From the NCBI GenBank assembly GCA_902802975.1, contig CADCOF010000241.1:1-5430 (forward strand): a stretch of DNA of 5,430 bases. Reading direction: 5' to 3'. The notes under the pieces are model-generated. The model had not been told where the DNA came from, did no database searches, and worked only from the letters and a program-made list of their open reading frames with translations. This document shows, piece by piece, positions 1-5,430 of the stretch (position 1 is its first letter; the number at the start of each line of letters is the position of its first letter). The position numbers were made by a program, and so were the translations under genes. Origin of the DNA: an uncultured Ruminococcus sp. (GTDB lineage: Bacteria; Bacillota; Clostridia; Oscillospirales; Acutalibacteraceae).

Positions 1-24
1 ACGCCGCTAAATATCAAAACCTAT
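1..24. repeat. 24-base direct repeat, outer copy
   Basis: Identical to 96-119, with a period of 95 bases. It repeats the last codons (IGFDI, stop) of the protease gene plus eight bases downstream, but in a different phase (95 is not a multiple of 3). It touches the window edge, so its full length is unknown. Confidence 0.85.
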
Positions 25-86
25 AATGAGTAAATGTCGAACGCGGCGAAGATTACCGTTAACAATATCGCCCGACGGAACAAGGC

Positions 87-103
87 AGCGGCGGCACGCC
101 GCT
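87..103 (-). other. GC-rich perfect hairpin over the protease stop codon
   Basis: On the minus strand, AGCGGCG-TGC-CGCCGCT forms a 7-base stem with a 3-base loop, and its first arm includes the AG of the TAG stop. There is no T-run after it, so it is not a typical intrinsic terminator. It may protect or separate the transcript before the next head gene. Confidence 0.5.
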
Positions 104-119
104 AAATATCAAAACCTAT
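96..119. repeat. 24-base direct repeat, inner copy at the protease 3' end
   Basis: Covers the final codons and stop of the protease gene. The 71 bases between the two copies show only weak similarity to the gene upstream of the repeat (a shared CGACA at a similar distance), so this is not a clear tandem duplication. Confidence 0.85.
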
Positions 120-974
120 CAGGCTTGCTTTGTCGCCGGGTGACGGCTCACGCTTTCGGCTTTGCATGCCGATTGGCAAACGCGCCTGCGCTTTTTTTGT
201 AAATGCGTCTCTCAGCTCCGTCAGTTCCTCCACACTCAGCAGAGATGTCATTTTTTCAAGCAGTTCGCTTCTGATTCCCGCCTGCGCGCTTATTCCCGCT
301 TTGACTGTCTCCGCCTGCAGCGCAGCTTTGTAACGCATGCCTTCCTCGGCTTCTTTGCGCAGTTCGCTTATGTATTCACTGAACGGCTCTGTTTCGCCGA
401 AACTCTTCTTTACGCTTGACTTCGTGACGCCTGCGTTTCTCTGTGACGGAACCGCCGTAAAGGACCATTCGTATGCGTCAGTAGGATCACTCAATACACA
501 GCAGCAAATTTTCCCGCCGTAATGCCTGCCCTTGACGTGGCTGCACTCCGAAAGGCGCATATCCTTGCCGCAGATCGAGCAGGTGCATTTCGACACCGCG
601 CAGCCAACACTAACTTCCTTCATGATGCCGCTGTCAAGCATGTCAATCATGTCTTTTGTAGCGTCGCAGATCGGCACATAAGCCTTCCCCACAAGCCGCC
701 TGTACTGCGTGCGGTAGGCAGTTTTTCGCCCCGGCACGTCCTCGCAGCTGCAGCTGTAAATTCTCGCCACTTGGTTTTTTGCCGACGGCTCGTGATCATA
801 CACCGCAGACACGCCCACAAACAGTTCTTTCAGCTTGTCAAGCGCGGCGTCGTCAAAATGCTCGATATCTCTGTCAATGTCATTGTCGCAAAGCACCACG
901 GAGAATGTGTATACCTCGTCTTCGTTAAGCTGCCTTCTCGAATACTTGTTAATAAGCTCCATATCGTTATTCAT
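102..974 (-). CDS. HK97/U35-type prohead protease with Cys-rich insertion and scaffold-like C-terminus
   Basis: Probable capsid maturation protease, 290 aa from the chosen start. Seen: YDHEP with the candidate catalytic His at residue 61; a YVPICDATKDMIDML segment leading to KEVSVGC with the candidate Ser at 122; and YEWSFTAVPSQRNAGVT (about 168-184). These match the U35 layout of His, then S-(I/V)-G, then E-x-S-x-x-x-x-P-x-x-x-A. Between the last two motifs lies an insertion with Cys130, 132, 135, 144, His146 and Cys157-159, which could bind a metal. Residues about 200-270 are Glu/Lys/Ala-rich and probably helical, like the scaffold (delta) domain often fused to such proteases. The start is the ATG at 974: GAGGAGG lies 9 bases upstream, while upstream in-frame starts have no such site. 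It overlaps the portal stop by 8 bases, suggesting translational coupling. Order after portal supports the role. The family call rests on motifs only. Confidence 0.8.
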   Translation of the reverse strand: MNNDMELINKYSRRQLNEDEVYTFSVVLCDNDIDRDIEHFDDAALDKLKELFVGVSAVYDHEPSAKNQVARIYSCSCEDVPGRKTAYRTQYRRLVGKAYVPICDATKDMIDMLDSGIMKEVSVGCAVSKCTCSICGKDMRLSECSHVKGRHYGGKICCCVLSDPTDAYEWSFTAVPSQRNAGVTKSSVKKSFGETEPFSEYISELRKEAEEGMRYKAALQAETVKAGISAQAGIRSELLEKMTSLLSVEELTELRDAFTKKAQARLPIGMQSRKREPSPGDKASLIGFDI

Positions 975-2148
975 CGATAAATTCCTCCTCATTTTCATAT
1001 TTTTCATCAAGCTGACGGCTCTGAGCGCGGTACAGCTCCGCTTTAGCCAGTTCTACTTCGTCCTGAAGATTTATGCAGTCCCATTTTATTACGAACCGCT
1101 CGTCACTGCCTCGCAGTTGCTGCCAAACCTTAACTATCTGCCGGAGTACACCGTTGAGTATCATTCTGTAATGCTCCAGTTCGCTGGTCAGAATATCCGC
1201 CTGCTGACTGCTCATTCTTTCAGTTGTACTCCACGTAAGACCCAGCAAAAACGGCGGCACGCTTAACTTTGCCACGATCTGCTCCAGCATCTGCCGCACG
1301 GGCACTTCGCTGTCAAGCACCTGATTGTCCGCGCCGATAACCTGTATCGACACATCGCCCACAGAAACGAAATCGCTGACTTCGCCGCTGTCGCGCATCG
1401 CGCTGCTCCACGCCTCGGCGATTTGCTGGGCGCGGTCGCGGTTCAAAGCCCGGTCGCTGTCCGACGACGGCTTATAATTCACCGAAAACCGAACATTCCC
1501 CACTCGCTCCCAGTTCACACCGATGGTGTTGTAAATCTTCATAAGTATGTCGCTGACAAATTCAAGCCCGCGCAAAATCGACACGCCCATAACCTGCCCC
1601 GGCTCGGGATTGAGCGCAGACACAACAAAAAGCTCCTGATATGGGAACGCCTGCCCGCTGTAAAAACTATCCGCAGGAAAAACAAGCGTGTCGATCTTGT
1701 TCTCCGCAAAGTCCAATCGCACGTCCTCAAGCGGCACATTCACTAACGAATATATATCGCTCCCGCAGAGAACGATCTCTCCGACGGCGGTTCCGTATGT
1801 AATCAGCTGCCCAAGATACGACGACAAAAAGTCATGTATCCCGCCCCTGCCCGGCGAACAACTCAGATCATTCAGAAAATCACCGAATGCAAGCGTGGTT
1901 TCTTCATTTTCGAAAGACACCGAAAACGTGCCGACAAGACGAATTATCTTATCAATAGCCGCGTCGATGATGGGGATAGAATTTCTAAGCGTCCGATAAA
2001 GCCGCAGCTCCGACAACGAAACCGCCGCCGGCTCCGTGCCGAACAGCCTTGAACTTTGCCGGACAGCCTGCGCAGCCACAGGAACAGGCAGCTGCAAATC
2101 CGGCTTTTTTCGCCGCGACAATTGCTTGATTCGATCAAATAAACTCAT
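967..2148 (-). CDS. Phage portal protein
   Basis: Forms the dodecameric ring at one capsid vertex through which DNA is packaged and where the terminase docks. The protein is 393 aa, somewhat short for the family but with no sign of truncation. Seen: a basic N-terminus (RRKK at 12-15); an early helix SIPIIDAAIDKIIRLVGTF (about 57-75); NVPLEDVRL (137-145); MGVSILRGLEFVSDIL (187-202), followed by the stem/wing segment; and the conserved AKLSVPPFLLGL (293-304) with STTERMSSQQADIL before a long helix (about 325-345). This helix-rich C-terminal half, with the VPP-x-LLG motif, is typical of portal proteins of siphophages. The ATG at 2148 has AAGGTGATG about 9 bases upstream (2156-2164). That site lies in the left copy of an 11-base repeat flanking the element at 2168-2317. 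The C-terminal codons for NEEEF double as the ribosome binding site of the protease gene. Confidence 0.93.
   Translation of the reverse strand: MSLFDRIKQLSRRKKPDLQLPVPVAAQAVRQSSRLFGTEPAAVSLSELRLYRTLRNSIPIIDAAIDKIIRLVGTFSVSFENEETTLAFGDFLNDLSCSPGRGGIHDFLSSYLGQLITYGTAVGEIVLCGSDIYSLVNVPLEDVRLDFAENKIDTLVFPADSFYSGQAFPYQELFVVSALNPEPGQVMGVSILRGLEFVSDILMKIYNTIGVNWERVGNVRFSVNYKPSSDSDRALNRDRAQQIAEAWSSAMRDSGEVSDFVSVGDVSIQVIGADNQVLDSEVPVRQMLEQIVAKLSVPPFLLGLTWSTTERMSSQQADILTSELEHYRMILNGVLRQIVKVWQQLRGSDERFVIKWDCINLQDEVELAKAELYRAQSRQLDEKYENEEEFIDE
984..990 (-). promoter_or_regulatory. Ribosome binding site of the protease gene
   Basis: GAGGAGG lies inside the last codons of the portal gene, 9 bases before the ATG at 974. 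It fixes the protease start at this ATG rather than at the in-frame TTG/ATG codons 31-36 bases upstream. Confidence 0.85.
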
Positions 2149-2155
2149 TTTTAAT

Positions 2156-2164
2156 CATCACCTT
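2156..2164 (-). promoter_or_regulatory. Ribosome binding site of the portal gene, within the flanking repeat
   Basis: AAGGTGATG is complementary to the 3' end of 16S rRNA and lies about 9 bases before the portal ATG. It is largely part of the 11-base sequence repeated at 2318-2328, so the portal signal may have been regenerated when the element inserted. Confidence 0.7.
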
Positions 2165-2167
2165 TTT
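2157..2167 (+). repeat. 11-base direct repeat, left of element A
   Basis: ATCACCTTTTT, identical to 2318-2328. The match extends outward as TTAnnn before it (2151 and 2312). It is a candidate target-site duplication and also contains the portal SD on the minus strand. Confidence 0.6.
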
Positions 2168-2317
2168 TATTAATGTGCTATGTTCAATGTGCAATAGGTG
2201 AAAGTCGAGACTTGCCACAACGATAATAGTTCATTTGAGTGTGAAAATTTGTGATCGAGAGTGATGAACTCAGATCGAGCATTCATTGCACATTGCACAT
2301 TGCTAATTGAATTACAT
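2168..2317 (+). mobile_element. MITE-like structured repeat, copy A (between terL and portal)
   Basis: Non-coding element with an 82-base core flanked by imperfect inverted arms. The left arm (2171-2198) is built of 7-base units of the CAATGTG type, and the right arm (2282-2310) is the same motif inverted. The core aligns with copy B at 5374-5430: by eye, 48 of 58 positions match over 2216-2273. Helices: hairpin 2198-2218 (GTG/CAC outer, AAGT/ACTT inner); AGTTCAT 2228-2234 with ATGAACT 2264-2270; CGAT 2221-2224 with ATCG 2254-2257, crossing the previous helix as a pseudoknot. ATCACCTTTTT directly flanks it at 2157-2167 and 2318-2328. No transposase or ORF is present, so any movement would be in trans. 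Orientation is set as in copy B. Confidence 0.75.
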
Positions 2318-2328
2318 ATCACCTTTTT
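2318..2328 (+). repeat. 11-base direct repeat, right of element A
   Basis: Second copy of ATCACCTTTTT. On the minus strand it carries the terL stop codon TGA within AAAAAGGTGAT. Before the insertion, a single copy may have served as both terL stop and portal SD. Confidence 0.6.
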
Positions 2329-3572
2329 CTCTTAACCGCTGTAACAAAAAGCGTCTCGCCTTCATTCATAATGTACGTCACAAAGTAACGAATATCGTCC
2401 ATTGCGTGATCGTTTTCTTTCACCGGTGCATCTTTGCCTCCGCTTTCGTCCCAGTGATACAAAGAGAACTCGCGCTTTGCGTCCCGGCATGTCCGGCAAA
2501 TTCTGATTTTCCCGTCACTGAGCGCGCATGACACCTGCCTGATACCGTCAATAACTCGGTTGTCCGCTCTCACAACGTCAAATTTGCTGTGCCGCTTGAT
2601 CGTCTGTATAAAACTCGCCGCAGACGGGTCAACTATCACAAGCTCGACATTGTGACCTGCCGCAAGTTGTTCAAGACCTGCGTAATGCTCCTCGTCAGTT
2701 CGCTGACCGCCTTCTCTCAATGAACTGTAGTAATATTCGCCGACTCTGTACCACACGCCGCCGAATTCGCCCCACAAACCAAAGGAAGACGGATTGACCG
2801 TTCCGTAATCACACGAAATAATATACCGCGCAGCCTCACCCGACGGAACATCATAATACGCATCATCGTTATCCATAAACGGATAAACCGCGCCCGCCGC
2901 CGCACACCAACGCCCCTCGACAAACCGCTTGTAAAACGCGCCGCTGTACAAACTCCTGTATCGCTCCTTCACGCTCTCGGTCAGCGCGGGATTATCATCC
3001 ATCGTGAAATGAAGATACAGCGCGTTTTTTTCGCTGCACTTCAAAATCCACTCGCGCCGGAACCAGTGGTCGGGGTGATCGGGGTTGCAGTTGAACCACA
3101 TGCGCGCGCCCTCAACAGAACACCGCGCCAACGCCTGCTCCACAAACGACCGCGGCATAAGCGCAGCCTCATCGAGCAAAATTCCCGATAACGTCATGCC
3201 CTGTATCAAAGCCGCCGAACCTTCGTCTTTACCGCCGAAATAATAAAACCTGTTGATATGCCCGCCTTTGGATATATCGACGTAATTTTCAGACACGCGC
3301 TCTTTCACCGAAAAGCCAAGCTCCCTCATCAACCCAAGCAGCGGATTTATAATATTTCGCCTGACAGAACGTATTGTCTTCGAACATATCCCGAACGCTG
3401 CGCCGTTGAAACTGTAAAAACTCCACAAGACGAACGACAAGCTCATCACATACGTTTTCCCGCTTCGCACAGCCCCGTCACAAATTATCGCAGATCGTTC
3501 AAAGTCGCCGCTCTCCCTGTTCCACCATGACAGCACGCGCAGCTGCTTTTTTGAAAACGTTTCAGGAATCAC
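2319..3572 (-). CDS. terL: Terminase large subunit, PBSX family (TerL)
   Basis: ATPase-nuclease motor that cuts concatemeric phage DNA and pumps it into the prohead. The protein is 417 aa, a normal length for the PBSX family. Seen in order: Walker A DGAVRSGKT (residues 32-40, Lys39); adenine-side motif near QLRVLSWW (10-17); Walker B GILLDEAAL (130-138, Asp134, Glu135); coupling motif MWFNCNPDHPDHWF (158-171); then an RNase-H-like nuclease with CDYG (Asp255), VIVDPSA (Asp315) and NDHAMDD (Asp388/392/393). All key acidic residues are present, so it looks active. The start is GTG at 3572, with AGGGAGG eight bases upstream, and it overlaps the terS stop by 11 bases, which suggests coupled translation. 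Its stop codon sits in AAAAGGTGA, an SD-like string repeated before the portal gene on the far side of the inserted element. Confidence 0.96.
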   Translation of the reverse strand: MIPETFSKKQLRVLSWWNRESGDFERSAIICDGAVRSGKTYVMSLSFVLWSFYSFNGAAFGICSKTIRSVRRNIINPLLGLMRELGFSVKERVSENYVDISKGGHINRFYYFGGKDEGSAALIQGMTLSGILLDEAALMPRSFVEQALARCSVEGARMWFNCNPDHPDHWFRREWILKCSEKNALYLHFTMDDNPALTESVKERYRSLYSGAFYKRFVEGRWCAAAGAVYPFMDNDDAYYDVPSGEAARYIISCDYGTVNPSSFGLWGEFGGVWYRVGEYYYSSLREGGQRTDEEHYAGLEQLAAGHNVELVIVDPSAASFIQTIKRHSKFDVVRADNRVIDGIRQVSCALSDGKIRICRTCRDAKREFSLYHWDESGGKDAPVKENDHAMDDIRYFVTYIMNEGETLFVTAVKRKR

Positions 3573-3936
3573 CGCCGCTCCCTCCCTTCAGACTGTCGGC
3601 ACACGCGCTTATCGCATCATAAAACGACGACGCCGCGTCCTCGTTATCCGGGAAAGCCGTCATCTGGTCGAGAGCTTTCAGCCTGTCGAAAAACTTAATC
3701 TCCATCGCGCCGTCCTTCGGCTTCTTCACCTCTGCGACGTTGAACAGATCGAGCGAACCCACGTCACACACGTCATCGCTCCCGCTCATGATAAGCCGAA
3801 ACGCATCCGATGTGCTTCCAAAAGCCAGCCTCTCATACCCGATAAGCACCCTCTTCCTGCACGAAAACCTGCTTTCGCACTCCAAACAAGCCTCATCACA
3901 TCTGCTCGGATCCTTCTTTTTATACTTTTTTCTCAT
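3562..3936 (-). CDS. Probable terminase small subunit with N-terminal Cys4 motif
   Basis: A 124 aa protein encoded directly before terL and overlapping it, the usual place of TerS, which recognises phage DNA and recruits TerL. Seen: a strongly basic N-terminus (MRKKYKKK); a Cys cluster at residues 13, 17, 20 and 26 (C-x3-C-x2-C-x5-C) that could bind zinc; LAFGSTSDAFRLI (37-49); and a C-terminal segment LFNVAEVKKPKDGAMEIKFF (64-83) followed by DRLKALDQM. The last segment resembles the end of PBSX/Terminase_2-like small subunits, where a strand pair precedes a D-K-x-x-AL helix. No clear helix-turn-helix is visible in the N-terminus, where TerS usually binds DNA, so the Cys knuckle may do that job. 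The ATG at 3936 follows GAGGGGG by 7 bases. The call relies mainly on position and the C-terminal motif. An unrelated small phage protein is possible but less likely. Confidence 0.7.
   Translation of the reverse strand: MRKKYKKKDPSRCDEACLECESRFSCRKRVLIGYERLAFGSTSDAFRLIMSGSDDVCDVGSLDLFNVAEVKKPKDGAMEIKFFDRLKALDQMTAFPDNEDAASSFYDAISACADSLKGGSGGDS
3581..3587 (-). promoter_or_regulatory. Ribosome binding site of terL
   Basis: AGGGAGG, eight bases upstream of the GTG at 3572, supports the GTG start and lies within the terS coding sequence. Confidence 0.75.
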
Positions 3937-4006
3937 ATCAAAACCCCCTCAATTCAATTTGCACATTTTAAAAAAAAACCCCTTTCACTTATACCCCCAA
4001 AACGGC

Positions 4007-4036
4007 AAAAAGTTGCATATGAATACGCAACTTTTT
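4007..4036. terminator. Bidirectional terminator-like hairpin in the divergent region
   Basis: AAAAAGTTGC (4007-4016) pairs perfectly with GCAACTTTTT (4027-4036) around a 10-base loop, giving a T-run at the end of the stem on either strand. Only four G:C pairs support it. No gene converges on it, because the flanking genes diverge. It would act as an insulator or as a leader attenuator of the phage operon if it terminates at all. Confidence 0.4.
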
Positions 4037-4052
4037 AAAACGAATTTTAAAG

Positions 4053-4068
4053 ATTACAAAACTGTAAT
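4053..4068. promoter_or_regulatory. 16-base perfect dyad, candidate operator
   Basis: ATTACAAAACTGTAAT has perfect 6-base arms around a 4-base spacer. It lies in the divergent region, 45 bases before the -10 of the lipoprotein gene and upstream of terS on the other strand. It could bind a dimeric repressor or activator of either side. The protein is unknown, and AT-rich chance symmetry is possible. Confidence 0.35.
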
Positions 4069-4110
4069 TATTTAAACGATTATGCCCCGCCATTTTTCGC
4101 TTTACGGACA

Positions 4111-4119
4111 TGATATAAT
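4111..4119 (+). promoter_or_regulatory. Extended -10 promoter of the lipoprotein gene
   Basis: TGATATAAT is a perfect -10 hexamer with an upstream TG (TGnTATAAT). The region near 4091-4097 is T-rich but is a poor -35, which fits an extended -10 promoter. Transcription would start near 4126, leaving a short leader before the AGGAG at 4137. Confidence 0.65.
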
Positions 4120-4136
4120 ATACGCAAATCAAATTC

Positions 4137-4141
4137 AGGAG
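4137..4141 (+). promoter_or_regulatory. Ribosome binding site that selects a TTG start
   Basis: AGGAG overlaps the first base of an in-frame GTG at 4141, which rules that codon out as the start for this site. The next in-frame start codon, TTG at 4150, has an ideal 8-base spacing and gives a normal lipoprotein signal peptide. Confidence 0.8.
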
Positions 4142-4149
4142 TGATAATT

Positions 4150-5295
4150 TTGAGTATATTGAAAAAACTTGCGCCGGCGTTTATGGTTCTTTTGGTATTT
4201 GTGTCTTCTCTTATGACGGCATGTATAATGACATTTCAGAAAAGTGATATTCCGTCCGAAGATGTGCTTCCGGTAATTGCAACGGCTGATACTGCCGAAG
4301 ATACACAGCGGCACGTTTTTCACAGCGGTGCGCTTAAAGGCGTGTGGATACCGTATTTTGCAGTTTCCGACGGTGAACCGCTCGGAGAATATGAGTTTAT
4401 GCGCAGATATGATGAACTACTCGACACTGTCGCCGCCAATGGCATAAACGCGGTTTTTGTCCACGTCAGAGCGCACTGCGACGCGGCATATATGTCCGAA
4501 ATATTTCCCCCTATGGATATTTACAAAATGCACGAAACAATCCGCGAGTACGACCCGCTTAAATATATGGTCGAGGCGGCTCACAACAGAGGCATAGAAT
4601 TTCACGCATGGATAAATCCATACAGAATAGACACGCTCGATGAGGCAAAAAATAATATCGCTGTTACCCAATATTTAAGCAGCAGCGATATTATTGAATA
4701 TGACGGCATGGCGTACATCGACCCCGAAAGCGAACGCGGCAGAAAACTAATTACAGAAGGCGCGGCGGAGATTGCGCGAAATTACGACGTTGACGGAATT
4801 CACATGGACGATTATTTTTATCCGTATGTCGAAGATGACGCGGAAAACACCGAGGACTGCGGCGAATCGCTTACTCTCAGGCAATGGCGATGCGAAAACG
4901 TGAACCGCCTTGTTAAAGAACTATACGACACAGTAAAATCTATAGACAGTGAAATGCTTTTCGGCGTGTCACCGCAGGGAAATTACGAAAACGATCTGGA
5001 AATAGGCGCAGACGTTTGCGCGTGGTGCGAAGGCGGTTATGTTGACTATATTGCGCCTCAAATATATTTCAATTCGGAAAATCCCGTGTGCCCGTTCGAG
5101 GAAACCGCAAATTTTTGGTGCGATATGGCACACACCACGGGCGTAAAAATATATCCCGGTCTTGCGCTGTACAAAGTCGGAACAGACGCCGACGGCGGCA
5201 CATGGTATTCCGACGGCATAATCGAATCACAGGAGAAATACCTTCAAAACAAATCCGACGGCGTAATCCTCTATTCGGTGGAAGAACTTTATTGA
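4150..5295 (+). CDS. GHL10/DUF187 family glycoside-hydrolase-like lipoprotein
   Basis: Predicted exported (beta/alpha)8-barrel protein of the glycosyl-hydrolase-like 10 (DUF187) family, 381 aa from the chosen start. Members are thought to act on cell-envelope or extracellular polysaccharide; the substrate here cannot be told. Seen: n-region MSILKKL, hydrophobic stretch to residue 24 and a lipobox-like MTAC with Cys25 (Met at -3 is unusual); a linker to about residue 60; then GVWIPYF (64-70), NGINAVFVHVRAHCDAAYMS (97-116), FHAWINPYRI (151-160), YDVDGIHMDDYFYP (212-225, the acidic pair likely catalytic), FGVSPQGNY (271-279) and VDYIAPQIYF (298-307). It ends soon after the barrel with no extra domain. 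The start is TTG at 4150, because AGGAG at 4137-4141 gives an 8-base spacing; a GTG at 4141 overlaps that site. It has its own promoter and diverges from the phage operon, so it is probably a host gene at the prophage edge. Confidence 0.9.
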   Translation: MSILKKLAPAFMVLLVFVSSLMTACIMTFQKSDIPSEDVLPVIATADTAEDTQRHVFHSGALKGVWIPYFAVSDGEPLGEYEFMRRYDELLDTVAANGINAVFVHVRAHCDAAYMSEIFPPMDIYKMHETIREYDPLKYMVEAAHNRGIEFHAWINPYRIDTLDEAKNNIAVTQYLSSSDIIEYDGMAYIDPESERGRKLITEGAAEIARNYDVDGIHMDDYFYPYVEDDAENTEDCGESLTLRQWRCENVNRLVKELYDTVKSIDSEMLFGVSPQGNYENDLEIGADVCAWCEGGYVDYIAPQIYFNSENPVCPFEETANFWCDMAHTTGVKIYPGLALYKVGTDADGGTWYSDGIIESQEKYLQNKSDGVILYSVEELY

Positions 5296-5312
5296 GTGTT
5301 GAGATGCTTTGC

Positions 5313-5430
5313 CAATTCAATTCTCAATTCGCAATGCGCAATTCGCAATTATTTGTGAAAACCGATGGTTTATCACAACGACAATAGTTTGTGCAGTGTG
5401 AAAAATTGTGGTCGAGAGTGATAGACTCAG
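5313..5430 (+). mobile_element. MITE-like structured repeat, copy B (partial, runs off the window)
   Basis: Begins 18 bases after the lipoprotein stop. The left arm is a run of 7-base units (CAATTCT, CAATTCG, CAATGCG, CAATTCG, CAATTAT; 5318-5352) preceded by CAATT. The core follows: hairpin 5355-5376 (GTGA, AAACC-GAT-GGTTT, bulged A, TCAC), AGTTTGT 5386-5392 pairing with ATAGACT 5421-5427 using two G-U wobbles, and CGAC 5379-5382 with GTCG 5411-5414. The inverted right arm and any target duplication would lie right of the window. Confidence 0.7.

Noticed and set aside
87..103. Intrinsic terminator after the protease gene
   Set aside because: The stem is strong, but no T-run follows it on the minus strand, and head genes are expected to continue downstream.
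522..980. Plus-strand open frame of about 150 codons (and shorter plus-strand frames across 130-3530)
   Set aside because: They lie opposite the minus-strand packaging genes, whose motifs are unmistakable. They have no ribosome binding site or recognisable domain.
2235..2273. Alternative pairing TTGAGT/ACTCAG in copy A, suggesting a switch
   Set aside because: The pairing is not preserved in copy B, where the first strand has changed without compensation.
3935..3945. ATATCAAAACC shared with the 24-base repeat at 1-24 and 96-119, as a possible attachment site pair
   Set aside because: An 11-base match is expected by chance somewhere in a window of this size, and it falls on the terS start codon and its upstream spacer. 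It is not enough to call att sites.
3950..3967. Fragment of a third repeat element upstream of terS (CAATTCAATT, then TTTGCACATTTT)
   Set aside because: It resembles the heptad arms and shares AATTCAATT with both copies, but it is short, AT-rich and lacks any core sequence.
4141..4143. GTG as the lipoprotein start
   Set aside because: It overlaps the AGGAG sequence itself and so would have no usable ribosome binding site. The TTG at 4150 has ideal spacing.
5313..5352. CRISPR array
   Set aside because: Seven-base units with no spacers are far too short for CRISPR repeats. They form one arm of the repeat element.

Overview
The window combines a phage head-packaging module on the minus strand with a cell-envelope lipoprotein gene on the plus strand. 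The proteins (PBSX-type terminase, a GHL10/DUF187 lipoprotein), the moderate GC content, strong AGGAGG-type ribosome binding sites and GTG/TTG starts suggest a gut-type Clostridia (Oscillospirales-like) genome with a resident prophage or prophage remnant. That host assignment is inference.

Layout. The minus-strand operon reads right to left. It starts with a probable small terminase (3936-3562), whose stop overlaps the GTG start of the large terminase (3572-2319) by 11 bases. A 150-base repeat element follows (about 2168-2317), then the portal protein (2148-967), then a HK97/U35-type prohead protease with a C-terminal scaffold-like tail (974-102), whose start overlaps the portal stop. The next gene in this order, usually the major capsid protein, would lie left of the window. 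Downstream of the protease are a GC-rich hairpin and a 24-base direct repeat of the gene's own 3' end (1-24 and 96-119).

A 200-base divergent intergenic region (3937-4149) separates the phage operon from the lipoprotein gene. It holds a terminator-like hairpin, a 16-base dyad and an extended -10 promoter. The lipoprotein (4150-5295, TTG start) is complete, and a second copy of the repeat element begins just after it (about 5313) and runs off the right edge.

Function. TerS and TerL form the DNA-packaging motor that docks on the portal. The protease processes the assembling prohead. The lipoprotein is unrelated to packaging and probably acts on envelope or extracellular polysaccharide.

The most interesting signal is the repeat element. 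Its two copies differ at many positions, yet three proposed helices, two of which form a pseudoknot, are kept by compensatory changes. This points to a structured RNA carried on a small mobile element. In the phage operon the element is bracketed by an 11-base direct repeat that supplies both the terL stop context and the portal ribosome binding site.
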